In this document: positions 8,137 through 16,248 of the stretch, piece after piece
How the letters are laid out: each line of letters begins with the position of its first letter
Numbering within the stretch: position 1 is the stretch's first letter
From: Paraneptunicella sp964228975
Lineage (GTDB): Bacteria > Pseudomonadota > Gammaproteobacteria > Enterobacterales > Alteromonadaceae
Reading direction: 5' to 3'
DNA length: 32,289 nucleotides
NCBI GenBank assembly: GCA_964228975.1
Contig: CAXRCC010000123.1
Span: 1 to 32,289 of the forward strand
Translations under genes and position numbers: made by a program
The notes under the pieces: generated by a model
What the model was told of the DNA's origin: nothing
Database searches by the model: none
Seen by the model: the letters and a program-made list of their open reading frames with translations, nothing else

Positions 8137-9963
8137 CTAGGGCGTCTCGGTCATGGTTGCATGCGGTTTTAACCGAATGAGTGTGGGTTGAGCATCTTCA
8201 ATGTGCCAGCTTGGAAAACTGGAGTTGGAGGTATACACATCGCCATTGGGCGCAAATTCCACATCTCGGGTAAAGGTGACGCGTTTGGGTAAGGGGTAGT
8301 GAGACCAGTTGTCGGCGTCGATGTCGTAGCTGTAAAGGGCATCAGAGGTATTGCCGGTTACCCAAACAATGTCGCGTTTTTTGTCCACGTTAAGTGAATA
8401 CGGCGTTTCGCTGCCCAAGGGCTTAACAGGTAGCGGGAATTGGCTGAATTGCTCGGTTTTAGGGTCGAACTTTACAATCATGGATTCAGGAAAAGCCGCA
8501 ATCCACAAGTTGCCTTTTGAATCGGAGCGCAACCGACGAGGGCCGACAAATGGGGTTTCGTACAGAGTTATCGCCTGTGTTTTGGCATCGATTTTACCGA
8601 TGGAATCGGCGTGTAATCGCGCAAACCAAATATCGCCGTTAGGGGTGATATCAATGCCGTAGGGCAGCGGCACACCCGTAGACTTATCATCGATGGAGAA
8701 CCAGTTAGCCAGTGGTAGCCCCCAATCCATCAGTTTTAAAATAAAGCCCATGCCATTCACCGTTAAGCTTTCGCGTAAACCTCGGTTCGGCAAATCAAAC
8801 ATGGTAAAGGCTTGGGTATTTCTATCGAACATGGCGACTTGGTTTGAAAGTGCCATGGTGAACCACACGCGATCTTGCTGATCCACACGCACGGTATGCG
8901 GGTAGTAACCTTCGTCCATTTTGTGGTTGATAAACACTTTGTTTACGGGGTCAAATTCTACTAAGCGTTGCTGATACGATGTTGTGATAAAAATATGCCC
9001 GTCTTTAGGGGATTCAGCAAAGGAGTGGATGCCGGAAAATGCTTCGTGTTTGGGGAAGCTTGCCAAGCGTTTACCCATTAAGCCGCCGTGTTTATCGGAT
9101 GTTTCTCGTTTGAGTTTATACACCACGTATTTCCCGGTTTTGGGGTCCACTTCGTACAAACGGTCTTGCAAATTATCGCCTACGTAAACCAAGCCATTGG
9201 AATGGAACAGTAGGTCATGCATTTGCGAAAAAGCATCGCCTAAAGGCCACTCAGTGACCTCGGCTTTTTGCAGATAAGATTCCCACGGTGTGCCTTGTGG
9301 AATGGTTTCGGGGTTCTCGTAAAGGCGTTTGTAGTCTTCAAATAATAGTTTAGGCAATGTTTCTTGAGCTTCGTCATGCAAGCGAGAGCCATAACCCACC
9401 ATGCGATAAATCACGTCATGCCAATTTTCCTCTGGGCGAGGGCGGCGAAAGTAGTGTGAGCCTTGTTGATGACAAAAGCCGCATTGCATAACGTAGTGTT
9501 TTTTCAGCGCGTCATCGCCACCTAAGGTTAGCCCTGCCAGCCACGTATTCGCCGGGCGTGATTCCGCCAGTGCTAACGGGGTTGTGATGGGCTGCATAAC
9601 ACGCGTGAGATTGGCATTCGCATCAAGAATTTCCGTGATGTCATGGTGATCTGGAAAGCGCAGACGAATACGTACTTTTTGATCGGGGTAACTGGAAAAA
9701 GTCACTTGCCCTTGGTCATTCGTAAACAGGGTGTAAGAGGCGTCAGCTTGGTTAATCACACCATGAGGCGGGTAGCCCGCATCAGAAATATCAAGGGTAT
9801 GGCCGACCATCGGCGTTTGCATCACCATGACGTTTGCCAGTGGCTCGCCAGTGGTATTCGTTACGGTGATTTGGTTGGCGCCAAAAGCGGGCGCGCTGCC
9901 CATTCCCCATCCTAAAAAAGAGACTAAGATCGGCGCTAAAAAGGGACTGCGTAAGCGGCTCAT
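8137..9963 (-). CDS. Periplasmic haem-c beta-propeller protein (Vgb-lyase/SMP-30-like)
   Basis: Exported multidomain protein of 608 residues. A signal peptide (about 1-29, ending APAFGA) is followed by a carboxypeptidase-regulatory-like beta-sandwich (about 30-130). Next is a cytochrome c-type site CGFCH with C161, C164 and H165. The RRPRPEENW...VIYRM block follows, and M188 is a candidate sixth haem ligand. A large propeller runs from about 240 to 600, with repeats such as GDIWFARLHADSIGKID, GNLWIAAFPESMIVKFD and DIVWVTGNTSDALYSYD. These resemble virginiamycin B lyase/SMP-30 propellers. The haem site suggests electron transfer, so a periplasmic dehydrogenase or redox-coupled lactonase/lyase fits better than antibiotic inactivation. 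It overlaps the epimerase gene by 4 bp and is followed by the MFS gene after 1 base. The exact reaction is unknown. Confidence 0.8.
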   Translation of the reverse strand: MSRLRSPFLAPILVSFLGWGMGSAPAFGANQITVTNTTGEPLANVMVMQTPMVGHTLDISDAGYPPHGVINQADASYTLFTNDQGQVTFSSYPDQKVRIRLRFPDHHDITEILDANANLTRVMQPITTPLALAESRPANTWLAGLTLGGDDALKKHYVMQCGFCHQQGSHYFRRPRPEENWHDVIYRMVGYGSRLHDEAQETLPKLLFEDYKRLYENPETIPQGTPWESYLQKAEVTEWPLGDAFSQMHDLLFHSNGLVYVGDNLQDRLYEVDPKTGKYVVYKLKRETSDKHGGLMGKRLASFPKHEAFSGIHSFAESPKDGHIFITTSYQQRLVEFDPVNKVFINHKMDEGYYPHTVRVDQQDRVWFTMALSNQVAMFDRNTQAFTMFDLPNRGLRESLTVNGMGFILKLMDWGLPLANWFSIDDKSTGVPLPYGIDITPNGDIWFARLHADSIGKIDAKTQAITLYETPFVGPRRLRSDSKGNLWIAAFPESMIVKFDPKTEQFSQFPLPVKPLGSETPYSLNVDKKRDIVWVTGNTSDALYSYDIDADNWSHYPLPKRVTFTRDVEFAPNGDVYTSNSSFPSWHIEDAQPTLIRLKPHATMTETP

Positions 9964-11066
9964 ACCTGATCCTCTGCGGTGTGTTGTTGTGCTAAAAAGG
10001 CGTGTAATGCTTCAACGGTGTTGTATTGAAGCGGGTGTGAAAATGTGGTTTTCAGCTTGCTGTTATCCAGCACGGGACGATACTTAATGAACTTGGTTTG
10101 TTCTGGTCCGTATTGGCTCAGCCCAAGCGGGCGGGCAATGGTAAGCGCCGTTTTAATCAACCATTCCGGCAAAGCTAAATAACGTTTGTGCAGGTGCTTA
10201 GCGATTTCTTGAAGGGTAAGAATGCCATCACCGGCCATATTAAATTGGCCAGTAATGTCGCTTTGTATACCTTCCATGATGAAACTGACCACGTCTTCCG
10301 ACCAAATAAAGTTAAATGGGCCGGGGTAACCGATTAATCCTGTGATCAGTTTTTGTTGGAACAGATTCACAACGGGGCCTTCAAAATTGGGGCCAAGGAT
10401 GGCACCGGGCCGAAAAACAATTTGTTTGAGCGCGGGGTGGTGTTTTCGAAACTGTGCCATCATGGCTTCAATTTCAGCTTTGTGTGCAGAGTAAAAATAA
10501 TCATCGTTGCCGCGAGTTGGGCGCGACTCTGTGATCACATTGCGGTTTTCAGGGTAGTAACCATAAGCGGCGCCACTGGTGGTGATAATGAACTTTTCCA
10601 CGCCAATTTCGGTGCTTAGCTGTAACAGCTTTTTGGTTGCGACCACATCGATATCATAGGCGATGTTTCGTGTGATGTTAGCCGATAATTGCAGTATCGA
10701 GGCTAGGTGCACAATGTGGGTTGGTCTGATGGATTCTATCCACTCCAATAAGGCCGGATCGCGCAAATCAAAAGTTTGATATCGCAACGCAGGTGTCGTT
10801 TTTGCACTTATATTTAATGTGCTGCTAGAGGCATTGTTTATTGTGCTGTCAGAGGTGTTATTAAGCGTGCTATTCGCCTCGACACGCGTGTTATCAGCAA
10901 AAGGATTAGGTTTGATATCGGTTGCAAAAACGTGGACTTTTGTTTGGCCCATTAAACGTTCCACCAAACGTTTGCCTAAGCTGCCCGCTGCGCCCGTGAT
11001 GAGCACTCGGGTAGGGACGTCCGTTTGCATCGCATTGCCTGAAGGGGTGCCTTTTAATTGGTTCAT
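9960..11066 (-). CDS. NAD-dependent epimerase/dehydratase (extended SDR, 3beta-HSD-like)
   Basis: Extended short-chain dehydrogenase of 368 residues. The Rossmann motif TGAAGSLG has G25, G28 and G31, and the catalytic YSAHK places Y192 and K196. HLASILQ and FRPGAILGP are typical of the epimerase/3-beta-hydroxysteroid dehydrogenase group. A low-complexity insertion at about residues 66-89, made of three 8-residue S/T/N-rich repeats, sits between the N-terminal Rossmann strands and is unusual for this fold. The gene shares 4-bp ATGA overlaps with both the BASS gene upstream and the propeller gene downstream. A role in oxidising or epimerising the imported compound is inferred. Confidence 0.87.
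   Translation of the reverse strand: MNQLKGTPSGNAMQTDVPTRVLITGAAGSLGKRLVERLMGQTKVHVFATDIKPNPFADNTRVEANSTLNNTSDSTINNASSSTLNISAKTTPALRYQTFDLRDPALLEWIESIRPTHIVHLASILQLSANITRNIAYDIDVVATKKLLQLSTEIGVEKFIITTSGAAYGYYPENRNVITESRPTRGNDDYFYSAHKAEIEAMMAQFRKHHPALKQIVFRPGAILGPNFEGPVVNLFQQKLITGLIGYPGPFNFIWSEDVVSFIMEGIQSDITGQFNMAGDGILTLQEIAKHLHKRYLALPEWLIKTALTIARPLGLSQYGPEQTKFIKYRPVLDNSKLKTTFSHPLQYNTVEALHAFLAQQHTAEDQV
10800..10871 (-). repeat. In-frame 24-bp degenerate tandem repeat (3 units) inside the epimerase gene
   Basis: Three consecutive 24-bp units (10848-10871, 10824-10847, 10800-10823) encode STLNNTSD, STINNASS and STLNISAK. The unit length keeps the reading frame. The DNA copies have diverged (roughly 14 of 24 bases shared between two units by eye), so this is an old or selected expansion, not a fresh one. 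Confidence 0.7.
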
Positions 11067-11989
11067 GACAGCGACTCCTTCGGCTGTGCTTCATTTGTGT
11101 CGTCGTCTTTCCAGCGACTAAACACATAGGCAATAGTGAACCCCGATACCAAATGCCACGTGCCCCAAAAGGCGCTAATAAGAGCCATACCCGCTTCGCC
11201 ATTAAATTGAGTAAACACAATGGCGATAGCTAAAGAGGAGTTTTGCATGCCGACTTCAATGGTGGTGGCTTTCACGTCGCGGTTGCGGATACCGGCAAAC
11301 TTGCCTGCGCTGAACCCCAATAAATAGGCGATGGCGTTGTGAACAAGCACCACGAAAAACATCAGTTCAAAGCTCGCTTTGAAGGCTTCTAAATTGCGAT
11401 AAACCGCCACAACAACAAAGGCAACGAGCACTAACATGCTGGTGGTTTTTAGCACTTTATGGAGAGGTTGAGCCAATTTAGGCCACTGTGCTTGAATCCA
11501 TAATCCAACAATGAGCGGCAATGCCAGCACGAGCAACAAATTAAGGAATAGGGCGCTGCCATCCACATCAATGCTTTGCATCATTTCGTTTGTGACTGGA
11601 TTCACTTGAGACCAAAACACAAAGTTAATCGGCAGCATGAATGTGGCCAAAGCGCTAGAGGCGGCGGTCATAGAAATAGACAGGGCAGTGTTACCCTTGG
11701 ATAAATGAGTAATAAAGTTAGAGACTGCACCGCCTGGGCACGACGCAACCAGAATCATGCCTAGCTCAATGCCTGCGCTTAAATCTGTGTATAAAGTCAA
11801 TAATGTGGTGAGAAAAGGCAAGGCGAGAAATTGTGCGCTTAATCCCGCAATAATGGCTTTGGGCATGCTTAAAATGGCTTTGAAATCACGCCAGTGAATA
11901 TCCAGCGCCACGCCAAGAATAATGCTGGCTAGCACAAGGTTTAACAGCCCTTGTGAACTGGCGTCGAAATAAATGGGATTCGCTTCCAT
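11063..11989 (-). CDS. Bile acid:sodium symporter family (BASS) transporter
   Basis: Inner-membrane secondary transporter of 308 residues with about nine or ten hydrophobic segments. Family hallmarks are SCPGGAVSNFITHLSKGN in the first half and EVGMQNSSLAI at about 245-255. BASS proteins import organic anions, such as bile acids, pyruvate, pantoate or sulfated steroids, with sodium. It is the first gene of the tight five-gene run and overlaps the epimerase gene by 4 bp. The 146-bp gap upstream to the regulator may hold a promoter. With the receptor at 13251-15599 it would complete an outer- and inner-membrane import route. Substrate is inferred only. Confidence 0.9.
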   Translation of the reverse strand: MEANPIYFDASSQGLLNLVLASIILGVALDIHWRDFKAILSMPKAIIAGLSAQFLALPFLTTLLTLYTDLSAGIELGMILVASCPGGAVSNFITHLSKGNTALSISMTAASSALATFMLPINFVFWSQVNPVTNEMMQSIDVDGSALFLNLLLVLALPLIVGLWIQAQWPKLAQPLHKVLKTTSMLVLVAFVVVAVYRNLEAFKASFELMFFVVLVHNAIAYLLGFSAGKFAGIRNRDVKATTIEVGMQNSSLAIAIVFTQFNGEAGMALISAFWGTWHLVSGFTIAYVFSRWKDDDTNEAQPKESLS

Positions 11990-12135
11990 AGGATGTCGCT
12001 ACGTTGACTAGTGGATAGAGCAATGTAGAGCAGGACAAGGTGAAAGTAATGACTTCAGACGCCAAAATGTTAATTGAACGTAAAAAACAAGCGTGGAGGT
12101 AATTAAAATAGGTGAGCAAGATGGCGTTTAGCGCC

Positions 12136-13176
12136 TTATTCGCGGGCCGTTTCCGCCTTTTGTTCGCTGGATGTTGGCGTGGATTGTTCGCTGGCAATGG
12201 TGCGGTACTGTCGCGGCGTTTTGCCCGTCCAACGTTTAAAAGCGCGCTGAAACGCGCTTTGCTCCGAGAAACCCAGCATTTGTGTGATATACACAATTTT
12301 AGTGTTGGTATTGCGCAAATAACTCAGGGCTAATTCTTTGCGAATGGAATCCACCAAACCGGAAAAGGTAATGTCGTGTTCACTGAGCTTTCGCTGTAAA
12401 GTGCGCACACTTACGTGCAGGTTTTGAGCGGCATCATCAATTTCTGGCACGCCAAAAGGCAGCTGGTTGGTGATGAATTTGGTCACACTTTCAACAGGAC
12501 GCCTTTCTGCAAGACGATTGAGCAAACTGTCGGCATGACGACACAACAAGGCGTGAAGCTCGGGGTCGTGCCGATTAAAAGGCTGGTTGATGGTGTCTTG
12601 ATGAATTTGAATACCGTGATAATCGCAGCCAAATTTTACTTCACAATCAAAATACGCTTCATACAACGCCGGATCACTTTGGCATTCGTGCCCAAAGTAA
12701 ATGCAAATGGGGTGAATGCGCTCATTGCTTAAACGTCGGGCTAAGGCAATCCAACCTGTGATAATTTCTTCCACCGTGTGATGGCTACAGGCATAAGCGG
12801 GTAGCCACTTCAAAATAATTTTGCTTTCGCTTAACTCTTGAATGGGCGTGCCTTTGTTCCCCACCAAACTTTGGTAACGTCGCTGACACGCTAACGCCGC
12901 TTTGATGGAAGGGGCAGTAAAAGCAATGTAACCCAAGGTGCCCCATCGGTCCGCCTCAATGCCCTTGCCCAGATCAAAGCCAATGGTTTTGCTATTTAAA
13001 TGGCGTTCAGCGAAGGCGTATAGCGATTCATAAAGCTTGATATCAACCAGTTCGCCAGACTGACTCAACTGCGATTCCGATAAGCCAAGGTGGGCCAATA
13101 TGTGCTCTTTTGAGAGGCCTTGAACGATAAGGTGATTCAGTAAGGAGCGAAGTGTATCTAAAGCGATTTTGGGCAT
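12136..13176 (-). CDS. AraC-family transcriptional regulator with arabinose-binding-type N-terminal domain
   Basis: Regulator of 346 residues. The N-terminal two thirds match the Arabinose_bd-type sensor seen in OruR/ArgR-like AraC proteins (GLSKEHILAHLGLSESQL; FDLGKGIEADRWGTLGYIAF). The C-terminal part (about 250-335) is a double helix-turn-helix with the signature KIVYITQMLGFSEQSAFQRAF and WTGKTPRQYR. It probably controls the flanking receptor and transporter genes in response to their substrate. I chose the ATG at 13176; a TTG at 13188 is possible. Neither has a recognisable ribosome-binding site, and a long terminator hairpin ends just upstream, so expression is probably low or regulated. 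Confidence 0.9.
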   Translation of the reverse strand: MPKIALDTLRSLLNHLIVQGLSKEHILAHLGLSESQLSQSGELVDIKLYESLYAFAERHLNSKTIGFDLGKGIEADRWGTLGYIAFTAPSIKAALACQRRYQSLVGNKGTPIQELSESKIILKWLPAYACSHHTVEEIITGWIALARRLSNERIHPICIYFGHECQSDPALYEAYFDCEVKFGCDYHGIQIHQDTINQPFNRHDPELHALLCRHADSLLNRLAERRPVESVTKFITNQLPFGVPEIDDAAQNLHVSVRTLQRKLSEHDITFSGLVDSIRKELALSYLRNTNTKIVYITQMLGFSEQSAFQRAFKRWTGKTPRQYRTIASEQSTPTSSEQKAETARE

Positions 13177-13180
13177 AACA

Positions 13181-13238
13181 AAAAGCAATGTTCGGAGAGG
13201 TTAATGGTTGGGACCAAAGAACTAACGTCTCCGAACAT
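13181..13238 (-). terminator. Long intercistronic hairpin terminator between receptor and regulator
   Basis: Arms at 13188-13203 and 13223-13238 pair over 16 positions with one mismatch (ATGTTCGGAGA-GTTA type) around a 19-base loop. On the minus strand the stem is followed, after TGC, by TTTTTG. This looks like a terminator for the receptor mRNA. The T tract ends only a few bases before the regulator's ATG, so the structure also occupies the regulator's translation-initiation region. Confidence 0.75.
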
Positions 13239-13250
13239 AGCAGAACTGAA

Positions 13251-15599
13251 TTAGAAGTTATACTGAAATTGCAGCGACACACTGCGTCCGGGTTCTACCC
13301 ACACCCCGTAAAAACCTGCACCAATCAACGGCATGTCTGTTGAGTAATTAATGGTGGTTTTGTCGGTTAAGTTTTTAGCGAGTAGGGCGATTTGCCATTC
13401 TCCGGCGCTATCGAGTAATGCCACGCGCGCATTGAGCTTGGTGTATGCCTCTTGCTCGGTGAAGGGGTTAAGGTCGGAGTTGGTGTAATAGTCCGATTTG
13501 TAAATGACATCGAGGTTGGCTTTCAGTTCGTAACTATCGAAAACTTCAGTGAAATACTCAATGTTTAGGCTACCGCTAAGTTCAGGAGCAAACGCGTTGG
13601 TTTTGCCTGCTAAATTACAAGATACACCGTTTGCTTCGATGTTGTCGGGCACTAAGGTGACGCTAGCAAAGCACTTTGCGCCTGAGAATTCATCCCATTC
13701 AAAGTCTAACCAACCTAGGCTAGCGCTTAGCAGCCAGTGGTCGTTAACGCTCCAACGACCATCCACTTCCACACCGATTGAGGACGCTTCGCTGCCGTTT
13801 TCCACAAAAAAGCCAGTATTGCCGTCAAATACGGAAGTTTGTAAGTCCTCAAAGTCCATGGAGAAGGCAGCAATATTCACATCGGCATCGCCGTTTAACA
13901 GGGTGAGTTTGGCGCCCACTTCAAATGCCGTGACTTCTTCATCTTCAAATTCGAAGTCATTGGGCGTGTTTGCTCGGGCATCGAAGCCGCCCGCTTTGGT
14001 CCCCGTAGAAACCGAGGCGTAAATCATGGCGTCTTGCATTTTGTATTTGACGTTTAAAGAGGGGGTAAATTCGTCCTCGGAGCGGCTACCGTTGATGTCA
14101 TGTTCTAAGAAATTTTGGCTACCGAGCACCACTTGCGCATAAACCGGGCCGGGTAAGCCTTGGGGAAAGGCATCGGCGATAATGGGCGCTTGTACCAAGG
14201 GTAAATCAACAATGCGTTGACCGGAGGCCGGATCCACCGCAAACAAGGAGCGGGTTCCCTCTTTATCTTCTGATGAGTAACGCAGCCCAAGTGTGGCCTG
14301 CCATTTGTCAGAAAAAGCGTAATCCAATTGGGCGAACACGGCCCAGGTTTCCGATTCCACATTAAAATAACGATCGCCCACCACATTCAACGGATAAACC
14401 AAATAATCTTCTTCGTAATCAAGCGAGGTATCTTGATAATACACGCCGGCAATGTAGTTGAAATTGCCATCAAGATTAGAGGTGATCCTGAACTCTTGGC
14501 TGAGCTGGTCAAAGGTTTCATCGCCGCGCAAGCGGAACACAAGGGGAACGGCACTGTGGTCGCCATCGTCGGCTTGTTCTAACGTATAATCTTGCCAACC
14601 TGTAATTGAAGTGAACACGAAGTCGTCGAAATCCATTTCGACATTGAGTGTGAGGTGATCGGCTTCAAAATCGGCACGTTCAGTTTCGCCCAGTAATGGA
14701 TTGGCTTTGTGGGTGTTGTCATCAATGCGAACATCTTGAAGTAGCCCTAAAATCGGAGCACCGCTGGCGATAATGGCCGGTTCAACAAAGGCTTGGCTGT
14801 TGGTAAAACCGTCTGCATCGTTTTCGTCGTGCTGTGCCATGAAGGTGACTTTGGTATCGCTGGTGGGCTGCCATGCTAAGGTGAGCCTTGCCACCGTGGT
14901 CTCGTTCGCCACTTCTTCTTGCCCACTTAACGTGTTATCTAAATAGCCATCGGTATCTTCCAGTTTTACGGCAATGCGGGCACTGAGCGTGTCGGTTAAG
15001 CCATTCGACATCGCCGCTTCAATGGTGCGTGTATTAAAATCGAAATCGTAACTGGCGTTGACGTAACCTTCAAAATCTTGCGTTGGCTTGGCGTTGGTTA
15101 AATTGAGTGCACCTGCGGTGGTGTTTTTACCGAATAGGGCACTTTGTGGACCGCGTAAAACTTCAACCCGTTCTAAATCCAAAAAGGCGCTGCGCATTAA
15201 ATGGGCGCGCCCGCGATATACCCCATCCACATAGGTGCCCACGGTTTGTTCAAAGCCTTGGTTCGGACCAGAGCCTAACCCGCGCATAAACACGTTAAAT
15301 CCCTGAGAGGTTTCGCTAATGGTGAAGTTTGCAATGTAAGCAGAAAGCTCTTCAGAGTCGCTAATGTTGTTTTCAAGCAGCTTGTTTTTGTCGATGGCAG
15401 AGATGGAAATTGGCACCTCTTTTACATTTTGGACCCGCTTTTGTGCGGTGACCATGATCACCTCAAGCCCGCTATCTTTATCCGGTGCTGCGTTTTCTGT
15501 TGTGCTTTGTTGGGCGAGTGCGGGCAGAGCCAAGGTCGAGCTGAGCGCTGTGGTTAACGCCAATGCAATTTTGCTAACACTGTAACGACGATTAAGCAT
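13251..15599 (-). CDS. TonB-dependent outer-membrane receptor
   Basis: Outer-membrane receptor of 782 residues. The signal peptide spans about 1-29 (ALPALAQ). A TonB-box-like VIMVTAQKR starts near 47, and VPISISAID leads into the plug, which contains VEVLRGPQSALFGKNTTAGAL. The barrel ends in the aromatic C-terminus SVSLQFQYNF, as expected for BAM insertion. AGGA lies at good distance before the ATG. Receptors with this IMVTAQKR start are abundant in bacteria that take up hydrophobic or polycyclic compounds, but the family is broad. The gene is followed by a hairpin terminator, then the AraC-type regulator and the transporter/dehydrogenase operon on the same strand, suggesting a single regulon. 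Confidence 0.94.
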   Translation of the reverse strand: MLNRRYSVSKIALALTTALSSTLALPALAQQSTTENAAPDKDSGLEVIMVTAQKRVQNVKEVPISISAIDKNKLLENNISDSEELSAYIANFTISETSQGFNVFMRGLGSGPNQGFEQTVGTYVDGVYRGRAHLMRSAFLDLERVEVLRGPQSALFGKNTTAGALNLTNAKPTQDFEGYVNASYDFDFNTRTIEAAMSNGLTDTLSARIAVKLEDTDGYLDNTLSGQEEVANETTVARLTLAWQPTSDTKVTFMAQHDENDADGFTNSQAFVEPAIIASGAPILGLLQDVRIDDNTHKANPLLGETERADFEADHLTLNVEMDFDDFVFTSITGWQDYTLEQADDGDHSAVPLVFRLRGDETFDQLSQEFRITSNLDGNFNYIAGVYYQDTSLDYEEDYLVYPLNVVGDRYFNVESETWAVFAQLDYAFSDKWQATLGLRYSSEDKEGTRSLFAVDPASGQRIVDLPLVQAPIIADAFPQGLPGPVYAQVVLGSQNFLEHDINGSRSEDEFTPSLNVKYKMQDAMIYASVSTGTKAGGFDARANTPNDFEFEDEEVTAFEVGAKLTLLNGDADVNIAAFSMDFEDLQTSVFDGNTGFFVENGSEASSIGVEVDGRWSVNDHWLLSASLGWLDFEWDEFSGAKCFASVTLVPDNIEANGVSCNLAGKTNAFAPELSGSLNIEYFTEVFDSYELKANLDVIYKSDYYTNSDLNPFTEQEAYTKLNARVALLDSAGEWQIALLAKNLTDKTTINYSTDMPLIGAGFYGVWVEPGRSVSLQFQYNF

Positions 15600-16248
15600 G
15601 TTGTTTCCTCATTTGGCGTTAGAGCGAATTCAACAGACTTGGCGTATCGCCACAAATGAGTGCCAGATTTTGAACTGCTATAACGTAGGGTTGTGTGTTT
15701 CGTGCTGGGTATAAACACTAAGTCATCGCAGAGTGAAAATAGTGACTCATGATGCCAAGGTGATGGCGTGTGAAGTTAATAAAATGTTAAATCTTGGGGG
15801 CCGGGTTCGTTACGGTCAGTTATGTCGTCGCCATTGGAGTTAAGCTCATTGGCCAGTGTATTAACGCTAACATTTATAACATAGCTTTTACTTTTACATG
15901 ATTGCCTGTTAAGGAATGAAATTTTCCGTATGAATTTTCCGGATGTTGGAACGCTTAAAGGATAAATATTTCGAAATTTTCCGTACAAGGGCGAAGGATA
16001 TTTTTGTTGTGCTTAAGGGCCTACTGTTGTGGCTTTGAAAATAATGTGAGAAAAAACAGCAACTAATGATTAAAAAATGTTCGAATTGGTGCGGGGCAGG
16101 AATTTAATTGTCCCAATCTGCCATGAGGGTATATCGAATTAATAAACCGTATGGATTGCGACACCTATTGTCTGTTAATAAAGGGGCTTTTCCGGTAGAA
16201 TCCCGCACGCTAAAAATTAAGTACTTAAAGAAAACGATCGAAGGTTCT
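15600..16248. other. Intergenic region, 649 bp, between divergent receptor and prfB
   Basis: This holds the receptor leader on the minus strand and the prfB promoter area on the plus strand. A -10-like TAGAAT at 16196-16201 with a GC-rich discriminator lies about 48 bases before the prfB ATG; I see no strong -35. GAAATTTTCCGTA occurs twice (15918 and 15973) with a related copy between. No gene is convincing: a 70-codon minus-strand ORF at 15776-15988 has no recognisable domain. Confidence 0.55.
15918..15985. repeat. Repeated GAAATTTTCCGTA motif, possible operator array
   Basis: The 13-mer GAAATTTTCCGTA is present exactly at 15918-15930 and 15973-15985 (55 bp apart). A variant GAATTTTCCGGA lies at 15932-15943, 14 bp after the first. 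Direct repeats of this kind suit binding by AraC-type or other activators. They lie 320-390 bp upstream of the receptor start and about 260-330 bp upstream of prfB, so the controlled gene is unclear. Confidence 0.4.

Noticed and set aside
8137..9963. Calling the propeller protein an antibiotic (virginiamycin B) lyase
   Set aside because: The haem site, signal peptide and catabolic-looking context do not fit a streptogramin resistance enzyme. Only the fold similarity is supported.
15776..15988. 70-codon minus-strand ORF in the receptor-prfB gap
   Set aside because: No recognisable domain or ribosome-binding site, and it overlaps the repeated GAAATTTTCCGTA elements. Chance is likelier.
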